A stretch of DNA of 43,925 nucleotides, from positions 1-43,925 of the forward strand of contig JAIYCY010000019.1 in assembly GCA_027487775.1 (NCBI GenBank), given 5' to 3'. The notes under the pieces were generated by a model. That model had not been told where the DNA came from, did not search any database, and worked only from the letters and a program-made list of their open reading frames with translations. This document shows positions 16,076 to 24,753 of the stretch, piece after piece; the stretch's first letter is position 1, and the number at the start of each line of letters is the position of its first letter. Made by a program: the position numbers and the translations under genes. This stretch comes from Planctomycetaceae bacterium. Lineage in GTDB: Bacteria; Planctomycetota; Phycisphaerae; Tepidisphaerales; Tepidisphaeraceae.

Positions 16076-18220
16076 GTGGAGCGATCAGTCGATCATTCAG
16101 ACGCGGTTGATCGCGGCCGACGTGCCCCTTTGAAATCGGATCTGGACCACTCTGAAGAAGTGCCGGGGCTAAGCGTCAGAGATCTGCGATTTGTGAGCCT
16201 TCGATCGATCGCGGTCGGTTTGCTTGGCGTGCTGATCGTGTGCGGTCTGACGCCGTTCAATGACTTTGCATTGGCAAACACGTTTTTTGTCGGCAACTTT
16301 TTGCCGGTCGGGTTGGTGTTGCTGACGATCGTTCTGGTTGTGGGGATCAATGCTCCCCTTCGCCGGTTGGCGCCGAGATTTGCGTTATCACGAGGCGAAC
16401 TCGCGGTAGCCATGGCCATGACGATGGTGAGCTGCGCGGTGCCCGCGAGTGGCTTCATGCGATACGTGCCTGCCGGTCTGGTGGGTATTCATGTCAAGGC
16501 TTCGGATCCGAGCAATGCGAATCTGTTGAGGCAGGCGGGTTTGCCAGATTGGCTGTTCCCGAGCTTTGAGTCAGCGGATCCTGAATCGCGTGGTCGAGAG
16601 CCGGTGGTGGCCGACTATTTTCAGCGGACAGTCGGCACGAAAGACGGTCTGGGAGACTTCGTAGGCGCAGTTCCATGGTCGAGTTGGATCACGCCCGCGA
16701 TCACGTGGGGGATTTTTGCTGCGGCGCTCTTTGGTGCGATTCTTTCAATGGTGTTGCTCGTGCATCGGCAATGGACCGACAACGAGCGATTGTCGTTTCC
16801 GCTGGCAAGTGTTTATAAGGAACTGATCGATGAGCCGAAGCCAGGTCGATGGCTCAATGACTTACTGGGTTCGCGCCTTTTCTGGCTCGCAGCGTCATCG
16901 GTGTTTCTGATTCATCTGGTCAACGGTCTTTCGGTTTACTTCCCAAAGACGTTGCCAGCGATACCGCTCGGATTCAATCTTGAATCGACCCTCACCGAGC
17001 CTCCGATCTCGATGGTTGAGTGGTACGTGAAGCAGTCGCAGATTTACTTTTGCATCATCGGCATTTTGTTCTTTGTGCAGAGCAAGGTCTCGCTGAGTCT
17101 GTGGGTGTTCGTTCTGCTTTTACAGATCGTGATCATGTTTCTTCGGGGGAGGCAATTGGAGTTGACTGAACCCATGCGCGTCGATCAGTCGATCGGGGCA
17201 GCGTTGACTTTCGGGCTGATGATTCTGTTTGTCGGGCGGCACCATATGAAAATGGTGATCGGGCAGATGTTTCGTGGTCGGAGGCCGGACGAGCCTGCGG
17301 GGGATTTTCTGAGCTATCGAACTGCCGGTTGGATGTTTGTGGGCTGTTTTGGTCTCTTGGTCGCGTGGTTGATGGCGGTCGGAGCGGTGTGGTGGGTGTC
17401 GATTTTGGTGGTGGCGGTGATGTTGCTCGGATTGCTCATCATCTACCGTGTCGTGGCGGAGACGGGTATGCCGTTTGTGCAGTTGAAGTTCGCGCCGACC
17501 CGCGTGCTGGAATGGATTCTTCCGCTCAAGAATGCGGGAGCGACATCCATTTTTTCGGCAGCTTGGATTCAGCAAGTTCAATCGCACGACTTGCGTGAGT
17601 CACTCACACCATTTGCCGGGCATGCGCTTCGCGTTGGGGAGACATCGATCGAGCCCGCAATGAAGCGTCATTTGCCGAAATTGCTGGGGGCAATCATTGT
17701 GGCACTGGTGGCAGCATTTGTGATTTCTGGTGCGAGCACGCTGCTGATGGAATACAACTTTGCAGATACGCAGGCGGCGCATCCTTCGCCTCAGCTGGTG
17801 AACTCGTGGGGAATTGATGGATCGGTGAACATCATCTTTGATCGTGTTCGTGTTTACTTAAGTGAAGGCGGGCCGAATGTGAATCACAGCATGCCGGTCC
17901 ATGTGGCATTCGGCGCGGGAATTCTGTTGGTGTTGGCGTCGCTTCGGTTGCGATTTGCGGGTTGGCCATTGCATCCGGTCGGCTTCCTGCTGATGTACAC
18001 GTATCCGTTGCAACGGGTTTGGTTCAGCATCATGCTTGGATGGATGATCAAGGTGATTTTGCTGAAGCTGGGCGGAGCAAGAGTCATGGAGTCGGCGCGG
18101 CCCGCGTTTATTGGTTTGATCGTCGGGGAAGCGCTGGCTGCGGCGTTTTGGCTTATGAGTAGCGTGCTGCTGTATGCGTCTGGTTATGAGTATCGTGCAA
18201 TCAACCTGCTACCGACATGA
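16076..18220 (+). CDS. Large polytopic membrane protein, OPT-like (DUF6785/DUF6784-type)
   Basis: The 714-residue product has about 12-14 hydrophobic segments and resembles the DUF6785/6784 proteins common in planctomycetes, which are distantly similar to OPT oligopeptide transporters. Visible family-type features are 'SRGELAVAMAM' (about 105-115), 'GFMRYVPAG', and 'RQWTDNERLSFPLASVYKEL' (231-250), the counterpart of the OPT-like 'W..NERLxFPL' block. The start is the GTG at 16076, supported by AGAGG at 16064-16068. Its stop overlaps the start of the next gene (ATGA), so the two are translationally coupled. Substrate is unknown; peptide uptake is only an inference from the coupled peptidase. 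Confidence 0.75.
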   Translation: MERSVDHSDAVDRGRRAPLKSDLDHSEEVPGLSVRDLRFVSLRSIAVGLLGVLIVCGLTPFNDFALANTFFVGNFLPVGLVLLTIVLVVGINAPLRRLAPRFALSRGELAVAMAMTMVSCAVPASGFMRYVPAGLVGIHVKASDPSNANLLRQAGLPDWLFPSFESADPESRGREPVVADYFQRTVGTKDGLGDFVGAVPWSSWITPAITWGIFAAALFGAILSMVLLVHRQWTDNERLSFPLASVYKELIDEPKPGRWLNDLLGSRLFWLAASSVFLIHLVNGLSVYFPKTLPAIPLGFNLESTLTEPPISMVEWYVKQSQIYFCIIGILFFVQSKVSLSLWVFVLLLQIVIMFLRGRQLELTEPMRVDQSIGAALTFGLMILFVGRHHMKMVIGQMFRGRRPDEPAGDFLSYRTAGWMFVGCFGLLVAWLMAVGAVWWVSILVVAVMLLGLLIIYRVVAETGMPFVQLKFAPTRVLEWILPLKNAGATSIFSAAWIQQVQSHDLRESLTPFAGHALRVGETSIEPAMKRHLPKLLGAIIVALVAAFVISGASTLLMEYNFADTQAAHPSPQLVNSWGIDGSVNIIFDRVRVYLSEGGPNVNHSMPVHVAFGAGILLVLASLRLRFAGWPLHPVGFLLMYTYPLQRVWFSIMLGWMIKVILLKLGGARVMESARPAFIGLIVGEALAAAFWLMSSVLLYASGYEYRAINLLPT

Positions 18221-19419
18221 AAACAAGTACGAAGATCAAGTCAAAACTCCCGCCGAGCGATGCGATGAAGACATTGCTCGAGCTGACCTCATTGCCAACC
18301 GCGCCGTTCCTTGAGGGATCGGTCGTTGCTTACGTGCGTAAGTGGGTGAGTCAGCGACCATATTTGAAGGTGCAGGCCGACCGATTCGGAAATCTGCTGA
18401 TCGTGCGATCTGGTGCGGCAGGAAAGCGTGCGCGTTTGGTGATGGTGGCGCATGGGGATCATCCGGGGTATGTCGCCAGGCGGATGACGAGTCCGAAGAC
18501 GTTGGAGGCGGATTTTCGCGGTGGAGTGATGGGGAAATTCGCGGCGACTTCTCGTGTTCGATTTTTTACGCCTGAGGGTCCGGTGATCGGGAAGTTGATC
18601 GCACATCATGAAGATGAGTCGGGGCGTTTGATCGGCGGGTTGTTTCGTGTTCCGCGTGAAGTTGCGCCGGAGTCGCCTGGGATGTTTGATGTGGGCGAGG
18701 CGCGGATCAAAGGCGGGCGATTGGTGAGTCGGGTGTGCGATGATCTGGCGGGTGTGGCTGCGGCGCTGGTGGCGCTGGAGCGAATTGAATCTGCGGATGT
18801 TCTGGCGAAGAAGAAGCCGGCGTCCTCGAAGACGAGCGCGCGAGGCGCGGCGAAGAAGTCAGAGGCGGTCGGCGACGTCGCGCTTTTGCTGACGCGCGGA
18901 GAAGAGATGGGATTCGTCGGCGCGATCGCAGCGGTGCGGGATGGAAAGTTGCTCCGCGCAAGCGACCGCATCATCAGCATCGAGTGTTCCGCCGAGCAGC
19001 CTGTGGCAAGGCAGGGCGAAGGCGTGGTGCTGCGTGTGGGCGATCGGACGAGTGTTTTCAATAGCGCATTCGGCCGATTCCTTCGCGTGACGGCGGAGGA
19101 AGAGGCGAAGCGGGATGCGACGTTTGGGTTTCAGCGTGCGTTGATGCCTGGCGGGACGTGCGAGGGCACGGTCTTTGACGCGTACGGTTACATCACGGCT
19201 GCGGTGTGTGTGCCGCTGGGTTGCTATCACAACATGGACGCTTCCGCCGGCAGAATCGCGGCGGAGCATGTGCATCTGGGCGATTGGTGGTCGATGGCGC
19301 GATTGCTCGCGCTGGTGGGGCTCAGGCTCGGGGCCTTCGACGGATCACATGCGGAACTCAAGTCGTTTCTCGATGAGCGATTCGGAAAATTCATTCCGAT
19401 GCTCAAGCCGATCGAATGA
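18217..19419 (+). CDS. M42-like metallopeptidase (glutamyl/deblocking aminopeptidase family)
   Basis: The 400-residue product has the order of metal-site motifs of M42/M20 zinc peptidases: 'VMVAHGDHPGYV' (His79, Asp81), 'SRVCDDLAG' (bridging Asp175/176), 'LLLTRGEEMGFVGA' (catalytic Glu229, Glu230), 'IISIECSAE' (Glu256, where most M42 enzymes have Asp) and 'LGCYHNMDAS' (His338). A low-complexity Lys/Ala/Ser insert lies at about 197-216, between the second and third motifs, making the protein longer than typical M42 members. The ATG overlaps the upstream stop by four bases. It probably trims peptides in the cytosol; the coupling to an OPT-like protein suggests a peptide-use unit. Confidence 0.75.
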   Translation: MKTSTKIKSKLPPSDAMKTLLELTSLPTAPFLEGSVVAYVRKWVSQRPYLKVQADRFGNLLIVRSGAAGKRARLVMVAHGDHPGYVARRMTSPKTLEADFRGGVMGKFAATSRVRFFTPEGPVIGKLIAHHEDESGRLIGGLFRVPREVAPESPGMFDVGEARIKGGRLVSRVCDDLAGVAAALVALERIESADVLAKKKPASSKTSARGAAKKSEAVGDVALLLTRGEEMGFVGAIAAVRDGKLLRASDRIISIECSAEQPVARQGEGVVLRVGDRTSVFNSAFGRFLRVTAEEEAKRDATFGFQRALMPGGTCEGTVFDAYGYITAAVCVPLGCYHNMDASAGRIAAEHVHLGDWWSMARLLALVGLRLGAFDGSHAELKSFLDERFGKFIPMLKPIE

Positions 19420-19444
19420 TGCCTGCCGCGCGAAGGGATCTTGT

Positions 19445-19469
19445 CGTGATGTCTCTGAGAAACATCACG
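19445..19469. terminator. Bidirectional terminator-like hairpin between convergent genes
   Basis: CGTGATGT (19445-19452) and ACATCACG (19462-19469) form a perfect 8-bp stem with a 9-nt loop between the M42-like gene and the convergent STN-like gene, overlapping the latter's last codons. No T-tract follows in either direction. Confidence 0.35.
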
Positions 19470-20733
19470 GCGTGGTCGTGCTGCTTGCTTCGATGCGTCG
19501 GATCGCCTCTTGCAGATGTTGCTCGAGCTTTTCGCGGACGTGCTCCGGAAGTTGATCGTCGCGAAGCAGAAGGCTGATGCCATTACCCAGATCGTAACTG
19601 GCGAGAATGCGACCGGCGTTGCGTGGGGCGACATCGGTGGCGGGTGTTGGGCTGTTGTTCCAGACATAGATGCCGTCATTGGTGACGACGTATCCGAGTC
19701 CGGTGAAGGCGGAGAGTGACTCGAGCGTTTGTCGGATGGTTGCGTCTGTGGTGATGAGTCGGAAGCTGCGGAAGTCGGGCGGAACGCGTTGGATCGCGCC
19801 GGGCTCGATGGCGAAATCGAGACCGCTCTGTCGGGCGAGATCGGCGAGTACCTGCGTAAGGTCGACGCCGTCATATCGCACGCTGATGGTGCGTTCGATG
19901 CGTTGGAGATTGAGTTGCTTCTTGGTGGTGATGATGAGACTGCGCCCCCATGGATGCCATGTGAGCTGGGATTGACCAGCCAACAGTTCGAGTGCGTCGT
20001 AGAGTGTTGAATCGCGCGGCGACGGCGGAAGATCGAGCGAGAGATCTTCGATGGTGCGGCGTTCGAGTGTGAGACTTCCGGCGGACTTGAGGGTGGCATC
20101 GATTCGATCGAGGAGCGATCCTAGCGTCTGCGAGGCCGATTCATTCGAAGAAGGAAGCGGGTTCGCACGGAGCGAAGCGATGGTGGATAGTTCTTCGACG
20201 GTGGCGCGACGACCGAGGCGATCGAAGGCGGGGATCGGCGCGATTTCAACAGCTTCTTCCGTGACGATGATTTGAAGTCCGAGCGGAGCGACAAGGGCAT
20301 CGAGCGCGTCGCGCAGCGGGGCACGTTTGATCTCGGCGGAGAGTGGGGTGAGTCGACCGTAGGGAAGTGTTTCCCAGACGCGTGGCCTGGCGCGGAGCGG
20401 GATACCGGTTTTGTCCTCGATTTGAGCCAGGACATCAGGCAGCGGCGTGCGGACGAAGTTGAGATCGATCGGTCGATCGAGCTGCTCGTGAATAAGCGCG
20501 CCTGCGGCGGATTCGGATGCGGGTGAGGTGGTTGGTTGCTCGGTTGACTGTGAGATCGCGCGGCCCTCGGTCGAAGGTTGGATGGTGGAGTGATTTGCTA
20601 GGGTGATCTGCGTGCAGGCGAGGGTTGCAGAAAGCGCGAAGGTGATGGCGAATGTCGCACGTGCGATGTTCGAAGAGATCGCGCGTGGGTGGGGATGAGG
20701 TGAATGTGGTGTTTGCTTGGGGAAGGGTGGCAT
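19465..20733 (-). CDS. Exported protein with STN/secretin-N-like modules
   Basis: The 422-residue product has a long N-terminal segment with a hydrophobic stretch at about 26-46, fitting a signal peptide or membrane anchor. It then shows at least two and perhaps three STN-like (secretin and TonB N-terminus) modules. The first, around residues 88-168, has 'IDLNFVRTPLPDVLAQIEDK'; the others, around 215-275 and 280-365, have 'TLYDALELLAGQSQLTW' and 'VDLTQVLADLARQSGLDF' plus 'IRQTLESLSAFTGLGYVV'. No secretin beta-domain or TonB barrel follows, so it is not a complete secretin. It starts 12 bp after the anti-sigma gene and is likely cotranscribed with it. Function is unknown; a periplasmic sensing or binding role is inferred. 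Confidence 0.6.
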   Translation of the reverse strand: MPPFPKQTPHSPHPHPRAISSNIARATFAITFALSATLACTQITLANHSTIQPSTEGRAISQSTEQPTTSPASESAAGALIHEQLDRPIDLNFVRTPLPDVLAQIEDKTGIPLRARPRVWETLPYGRLTPLSAEIKRAPLRDALDALVAPLGLQIIVTEEAVEIAPIPAFDRLGRRATVEELSTIASLRANPLPSSNESASQTLGSLLDRIDATLKSAGSLTLERRTIEDLSLDLPPSPRDSTLYDALELLAGQSQLTWHPWGRSLIITTKKQLNLQRIERTISVRYDGVDLTQVLADLARQSGLDFAIEPGAIQRVPPDFRSFRLITTDATIRQTLESLSAFTGLGYVVTNDGIYVWNNSPTPATDVAPRNAGRILASYDLGNGISLLLRDDQLPEHVREKLEQHLQEAIRRIEASSTTTP

Positions 20734-20745
20734 GATGATGAGAGT

Positions 20746-21387
20746 TTAGCGGGAGATGATGAGTGGGGAACCGATGAGAAGATGTTGCCTGAGTGGGTCG
20801 GGTTCGAGGTAGAGCTGGGCGGTGCGCTCGGGAGAGAGATCGAGCGGCTCGTCGAGCTGGACACGGATGACGATGTCGGCGGACCGGTCGATGGTTGGAG
20901 CGGAGACGGCGAGGGTGAAACCGTCGGGGGATGTGGTTTCTGTATTCGGATCGTTGGCTGGGTTGAGAGTGGTATGCGATTGTTGCGCGACGGGTGCAAG
21001 GATGTCGGAGCGATTTTGATTGAGAAGAATCGAGCCGACGATGAGTAGAGCGACGACAGCGGCCGCGGATGCGATGAGGCGGACGTTGCGACCGAACCAG
21101 GACTGTGAGGTGGTATTGATGCGGATGGAGCGTGCGGAGGCGTCGTCGATGTGATCGATGATGTCGGACGCGTAAGGGAGCTCGGCAGCGTTTTTGGGGA
21201 GTTGATTGGGATCGATGCGGGAGGCGAGAAGGAGCCGGTTGAGCGAGCGATAGGATGCGAGGAGTCGTGTGGCGTGGTCTGCGGTGGTGGGATCGGAGAG
21301 CAGGGCGTCGGTGCGACGCCGGTCGGCGGGCTCGATGGAGCCGTCGGCCAGTTGAGAGATCAGAAACTCGTCGTGTTCGCTCAGCAT
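20746..21387 (-). CDS. Putative membrane anti-sigma factor
   Basis: The 213-residue product has a cytosolic N-terminal part (1-100, starting 'MLSEHDEFLISQLADGSIEP', typical of zinc-less anti-sigma N-termini with a 'L..yldGeL...' pattern), one transmembrane helix at about 102-122, and a Ser/Thr/Pro-rich exported C-terminal part. It lies 72 bp after an ECF sigma gene and 12 bp before the STN-like gene, which is the usual anti-sigma position. No HxxxCxxC zinc motif is seen. The anti-sigma role is inferred mainly from context and topology. Confidence 0.65.
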   Translation of the reverse strand: MLSEHDEFLISQLADGSIEPADRRRTDALLSDPTTADHATRLLASYRSLNRLLLASRIDPNQLPKNAAELPYASDIIDHIDDASARSIRINTTSQSWFGRNVRLIASAAAVVALLIVGSILLNQNRSDILAPVAQQSHTTLNPANDPNTETTSPDGFTLAVSAPTIDRSADIVIRVQLDEPLDLSPERTAQLYLEPDPLRQHLLIGSPLIISR

Positions 21388-21459
21388 GTTGGTGTGGATC
21401 GCTTTGGGTTTCGTGTTTCTGGGTTTGGGTAGACTGCGTGTGGCATTCTCTGGTTTGTT

Positions 21460-22068
21460 CTATTGGTCGGCGATGAAATCTCCGAGGAGTTCCTTAAGTT
21501 TTTTTCGGCCCTGGAAGACGTGCCACTTGACGGCTTCGACAGAGCATCCGAGAGACTCAGCAACGTCCTTTTGCGGCAGACCTTGGACGGCAAAGAGGAG
21601 GATGGCGAGTCGTTGTCGCTCTGGGAGTTGATCGAGGGCGCGTTCGAGGGAAGCACCGAGTTCCTTTCCGATGGCCGTCCGTTCGGGGTCGACGCCTTCG
21701 GACGTGATGGCATCGCCGCCGATGGTGCGGGCGGTGAAGTTGTCGGTCAGCGGAGCGTCATCATGGTCGAGAGTGGTGGTTTTGCGGAGGCCCCGTGACC
21801 TTCGCTTGTTGAGCGAGAGGTTGGAGACGATCCGCATGAGCCAACCGACAAAGGCTTCGGGCCTTTGCAATGTGTCGATGCTCTGCCATGCCTTGAGGAA
21901 TGCGTCCTGCACGACCTCGGCGGCATCGGCGCGGTTGCCGAGCAGGCGAACGCTGACCGCCGTTGCCTGCCGAACGTGCCGATGGATCAGTCCGTCGAAT
22001 GCCTCCCGCTCGCCCGCGACGGCGCGACGAACCAGCGGCAAATCGTCAGACTCATCCACCACGTTCAT
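21460..22068 (-). CDS. RNA polymerase ECF-type sigma factor
   Basis: The 202-residue product has sigma region 2 (about residues 8-75; 'NRADAAEVVQDAFLKAW' and 'PEAFVGWLMRIVSNLSLNKRR' match the -10-recognition block) and region 4 (about 145-198; 'LDQLPERQRLAILLFAVQG' and 'PQKDVAESLGCSVEAVKWHV', a helix-turn-helix). Both are joined by a linker of about 45 residues. The ATG at 22068 is used; an in-frame GTG at 22080 would add four residues, and neither has a clear ribosome-binding site. It heads a sigma, anti-sigma and STN-like gene set on the minus strand. Length and linker are compatible with the large SigE-like ECF group. Confidence 0.9.
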   Translation of the reverse strand: MNVVDESDDLPLVRRAVAGEREAFDGLIHRHVRQATAVSVRLLGNRADAAEVVQDAFLKAWQSIDTLQRPEAFVGWLMRIVSNLSLNKRRSRGLRKTTTLDHDDAPLTDNFTARTIGGDAITSEGVDPERTAIGKELGASLERALDQLPERQRLAILLFAVQGLPQKDVAESLGCSVEAVKWHVFQGRKKLKELLGDFIADQ

Positions 22069-22251
22069 CCGGTTAGACACATTGGATGTCAGTTACGTTA
22101 GTCCGATCGGGCGAGAATCCGGGGCCGATAACATCGAGTGAGGCTGCATCCAGTCGTTGAATCCGACATGGCCGACGAGTGTATGGATCAGCCGGTGAAA
22201 TCATGCATTTTGAAACTCAAGCGGATCGTTCGCTGGGTTGCAGGTGAAGGG

Positions 22252-22830
22252 TTAGGCGCTGTCGCGCGTGACGACTTTATAGTCTTCACGTTCGCCGAGG
22301 CCTCGGACGGGGTAATTCTTGCGAAGGGGGTGGCTGCCGAATCCGTTCCAGGTCATCAGTCGTCGGAGGTCGGGGTGTCCGGTGAAGAGGATTCCCATGA
22401 GGTCGTACTGCTCGCGTTCGAGCCAATCTGCGGCGGGCCAGATCGGGTAGACGCTTGGGACCTTAAGCCCGGGATCGCCTTTTGCGATGGCTTCTTCGTC
22501 GCGGATCGGGCTTGTCGGAGCGGCCTCTCCGTTGGGTTGGAGCATGACCTTGAGTGTGAGGCGGTGGTTCAGTGATGTGCTCGCCAGCAGGTAAACGACA
22601 CCGAATCGGTCGGTCGCACCGGGATAGCCGAGGTAGTCGATGGTGAGGAGATCGACGAGCATGTCGAACTTCAGTCTTGGTTCATCGCGGAGGAAGCGAG
22701 CGACCTCGATGAGATGTTCGCGCGGGACGAGGAGCGTGACCATCCCGCGAAACTCGCCCGCCCGCAGGCCGACGCCGGGGAATTTGTCTTTCAGGAGCGG
22801 AAGGGCTGGGTGATGTGCGGTTTGTGTCAT
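22252..22830 (-). CDS. nuoC: NADH-quinone oxidoreductase subunit C
   Basis: Peripheral-arm subunit of respiratory complex I (30-kDa subunit). The 192-residue product has the core 'FDMLVDLLTIDYLGYP', 'RFGVVYLLASTSLNHRLTL', 'VPSVYPIWPAADWLEREQYD' and the signature 'GHPDLRRLMTWNGFGSHPLR'. The start at 22830 is the family start; the frame is open for 25 more unsupported codons. Unusually, no other nuo gene is next to it: its neighbours are a DUF4920 gene upstream and an ECF sigma gene downstream, so the nuo genes are split in this genome. Confidence 0.93.
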   Translation of the reverse strand: MTQTAHHPALPLLKDKFPGVGLRAGEFRGMVTLLVPREHLIEVARFLRDEPRLKFDMLVDLLTIDYLGYPGATDRFGVVYLLASTSLNHRLTLKVMLQPNGEAAPTSPIRDEEAIAKGDPGLKVPSVYPIWPAADWLEREQYDLMGILFTGHPDLRRLMTWNGFGSHPLRKNYPVRGLGEREDYKVVTRDSA

Positions 22831-23083
22831 CGCGATTCGTGTGGATGTGTAGTTTGATTTGGGTTGACGTCGAGTAAGACAACGAATCTTCTGTATCGAT
22901 CCCAATTCTTCTGAAGCGATCCCGTTCTCCCAAACGTCTGTAAATGCCAGTTGGATCGCAGAGCGAGATCACCGCTCGGAAGGCCAAACCCATTTGTTCC
23001 ATCGAGCCCGACGGAGTGAACAGACCAACTCGGGCTGAGGCATAAGGCAGACGGGCGATTCCCTTTGATGGAGAGCGAATTGA

Positions 23084-23755
23084 TCAGAGTGCGATCAGCG
23101 CGCTAGGGCCTTCCAATTCGAGGACCTTTTGTTCGCCGACGATCTTCATGATTTCCTCGGCGCTCTTACCTTCTTCGGCGGCGTAGTGACGAGCGTCGTC
23201 TTCGCTGTAGGTATTGATGGTGAGTTTGCCTTCGATGATGACAGGTTTGCCGATGGCTTCCTGCGGGATGAGTTTTCCATCGACTGGGCAGGTGAACTTT
23301 ACGAAGATTGAATGTTCGGATCCTGGGCTGGTCATTTTGAGCCAGCAACCTTTGGAGGTGCAGACGCTCTTAACTTCGCCAACGAGCCGGACGAACTTGC
23401 CTTCGTAGGCAGAGACGTCGGCGAGGACCTTGGCTGCGTCGATGTTGTCGGCGTCGGTGAGTTTGACGGGATCGCCGAATGCGGTGTAGGCGATTTTGGG
23501 CTCTTCTGCCTTCTTTGTTTCGTCGGATTTGGAGTCACAGGCGCAGTCGGTGCATGCCTCATCTTTCTTGGCTTCGGCGTCTTTGGCCGCGGTTTCCGCG
23601 CAGGGGGTGCCCTCGCAGGTTGCTGCGGCGGTGGTTCCATCAGCGGGCTTGTCGGCGCAGGCTCCAGTGGTCGCGCAGCCGTCTGAGTAGACGCGAGCGA
23701 TGGGGATAGCGAAGAGGCCGAGCATGGCGGCGGTGATCAACGGGTGCTTACGCAT
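23084..23755 (-). CDS. Exported DUF4920-type protein
   Basis: The 223-residue product has an N-terminal hydrophobic segment (about 5-24) with basic residues before it, fitting a signal peptide. It continues with a Cys/Ala/Asp/Lys-rich spacer (about 26-85, with 'CTDCACD') and then a DUF4920-like domain (about 90-215; 'YTAFGDPVKL', 'EGKFVRLVGEVKSVC', 'CTSKGCWLKM'). The 'GCW' block is the family's conserved Cys/Trp core. AAGGAG (23766-23771 on this strand) supports the ATG at 23755. Function of DUF4920 is not established; a metal or redox role is suggested by its cysteines. Confidence 0.8.
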   Translation of the reverse strand: MRKHPLITAAMLGLFAIPIARVYSDGCATTGACADKPADGTTAAATCEGTPCAETAAKDAEAKKDEACTDCACDSKSDETKKAEEPKIAYTAFGDPVKLTDADNIDAAKVLADVSAYEGKFVRLVGEVKSVCTSKGCWLKMTSPGSEHSIFVKFTCPVDGKLIPQEAIGKPVIIEGKLTINTYSEDDARHYAAEEGKSAEEIMKIVGEQKVLELEGPSALIAL

Positions 23756-23872
23756 GGGACGAGTGCTCCTTGGGTCGAGAGATTTAACAGATGATATCAC
23801 TGTCAAAGGTGCAATCCAGCATCGTACACAGCACGTGAAAAAATGTCCCACCTGAGATTCTATCGGGCAGGC

Positions 23873-23900
23873 TTGACGGGGGCGTTGGACGATTTAGCAT
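23873..23900 (+). promoter_or_regulatory. Putative promoter of the OmpA-like lipoprotein gene
   Basis: TTGACG at 23873-23878 and TAGCAT at 23895-23900 have a 16-bp spacer. They lie 45 bp before the ATG in the divergent spacer with the DUF4920 gene. The arrangement mirrors the rpsJ candidate. Confidence 0.5.
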
Positions 23901-23945
23901 CGTAGACGTTCCGAAAAATTGAAAATTCTTCACGGAGGTGAGTGT

Positions 23946-24641
23946 ATGTCTCGGACATGGATGTCGCGTATCGGTTTGGTCGGGTTGGCACTCGTGGCGG
24001 GGCTGACGGGATGTCAGAACGCGCTTTACACGGACAATCAGAACTATCGTCGAGAGAACACGGAGTTGCGTAGTCGTAATGTGGCGTTGAGCGAGCGAGT
24101 GACGAGCTTGGAATCGGAGTTGGGCACGAGGCCTGATGCGGGGCAGGTGGCGGAGTTGCAGGCGGGCCTGAGTGAGCGTGATCGGTTGATTGCGGACTTG
24201 CAGTCGCGTCTGCGTGCGCCGGTGGCGGGTGGGGCAGCCTCGCCAGGAATCGAGGGGATCGAGACGGAGTTTAACTCGGCGACGGGCGAGATGACGGTGC
24301 GCGTGCCGGGTGATGTGTTGTTTGATGCGGGGGTTGCGACGTTGAAGCCTGGAGCGCGGGCGACGCTGGACAAGATCGCGGCGGCATTGAATGCCGACTA
24401 TGCGGGCAAGGTGGTTCGGGTGGAGGGGCACACGGATTCAGACCCGCTGGTACGGACGCGGGCGCAGTGGGGCGACAATCGCAATTTGTCGGCTGCGCGA
24501 GCGATAGCGGTGACGCGGTACCTCGAAGGCAAGGGCGTTGATCCGAAGCGCCTTGCTGCGGTCGGCGTGGGCGAGCATCGTCCGCGTGGCAACGACAAGG
24601 CGAAGAATCGCCGCGTGGAGATCGTGGTGGTCACACGTTGA
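23946..24641 (+). CDS. OmpA/Pal-family peptidoglycan-binding lipoprotein
   Basis: The 231-residue product has a lipoprotein signal ending in the lipobox 'LTGC' (Cys24). A coiled-coil-like stretch follows (about 35-85, 'ENTELRSRNVALSERVTSLE'), and then an OmpA-C domain (about 115-231). This domain shows the peptidoglycan-binding pattern: 'VEGHTDSDPLV', 'NRNLSAARAIAVTRYLEGKG' and 'GEHRPRGNDKAKNRRVEIVV'. GGAGGTG at 23934-23940 supports the ATG at 23946. It is likely anchored in the outer membrane, holding the cell wall; a Pal-like role is inferred because tol genes are not seen here. Confidence 0.88.
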   Translation: MSRTWMSRIGLVGLALVAGLTGCQNALYTDNQNYRRENTELRSRNVALSERVTSLESELGTRPDAGQVAELQAGLSERDRLIADLQSRLRAPVAGGAASPGIEGIETEFNSATGEMTVRVPGDVLFDAGVATLKPGARATLDKIAAALNADYAGKVVRVEGHTDSDPLVRTRAQWGDNRNLSAARAIAVTRYLEGKGVDPKRLAAVGVGEHRPRGNDKAKNRRVEIVVVTR

Positions 24642-24666
24642 TTGCGCGACTGGGGTGGCACACGAT

Positions 24667-24746
24667 CGATCTGATCGAGGGGCGATCTGATCGAGGGGCG
24701 ATTTGATCGACAGACGATCTGATCGACAGACGATCTGATCAACAGA
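24667..24746 (+). repeat. Five 16-bp tandem repeats downstream of the OmpA-like gene
   Basis: Units of 16 bp (first unit CGATCTGATCGAGGGG) lie head to tail at 24667-24682, -24698, -24714, -24730 and -24746. The first two are identical, and the last three carry a CGACAGA or AACAGA variant end. A strong hairpin follows right after. Confidence 0.85.
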
Positions 24747-24753
24747 GCATATG

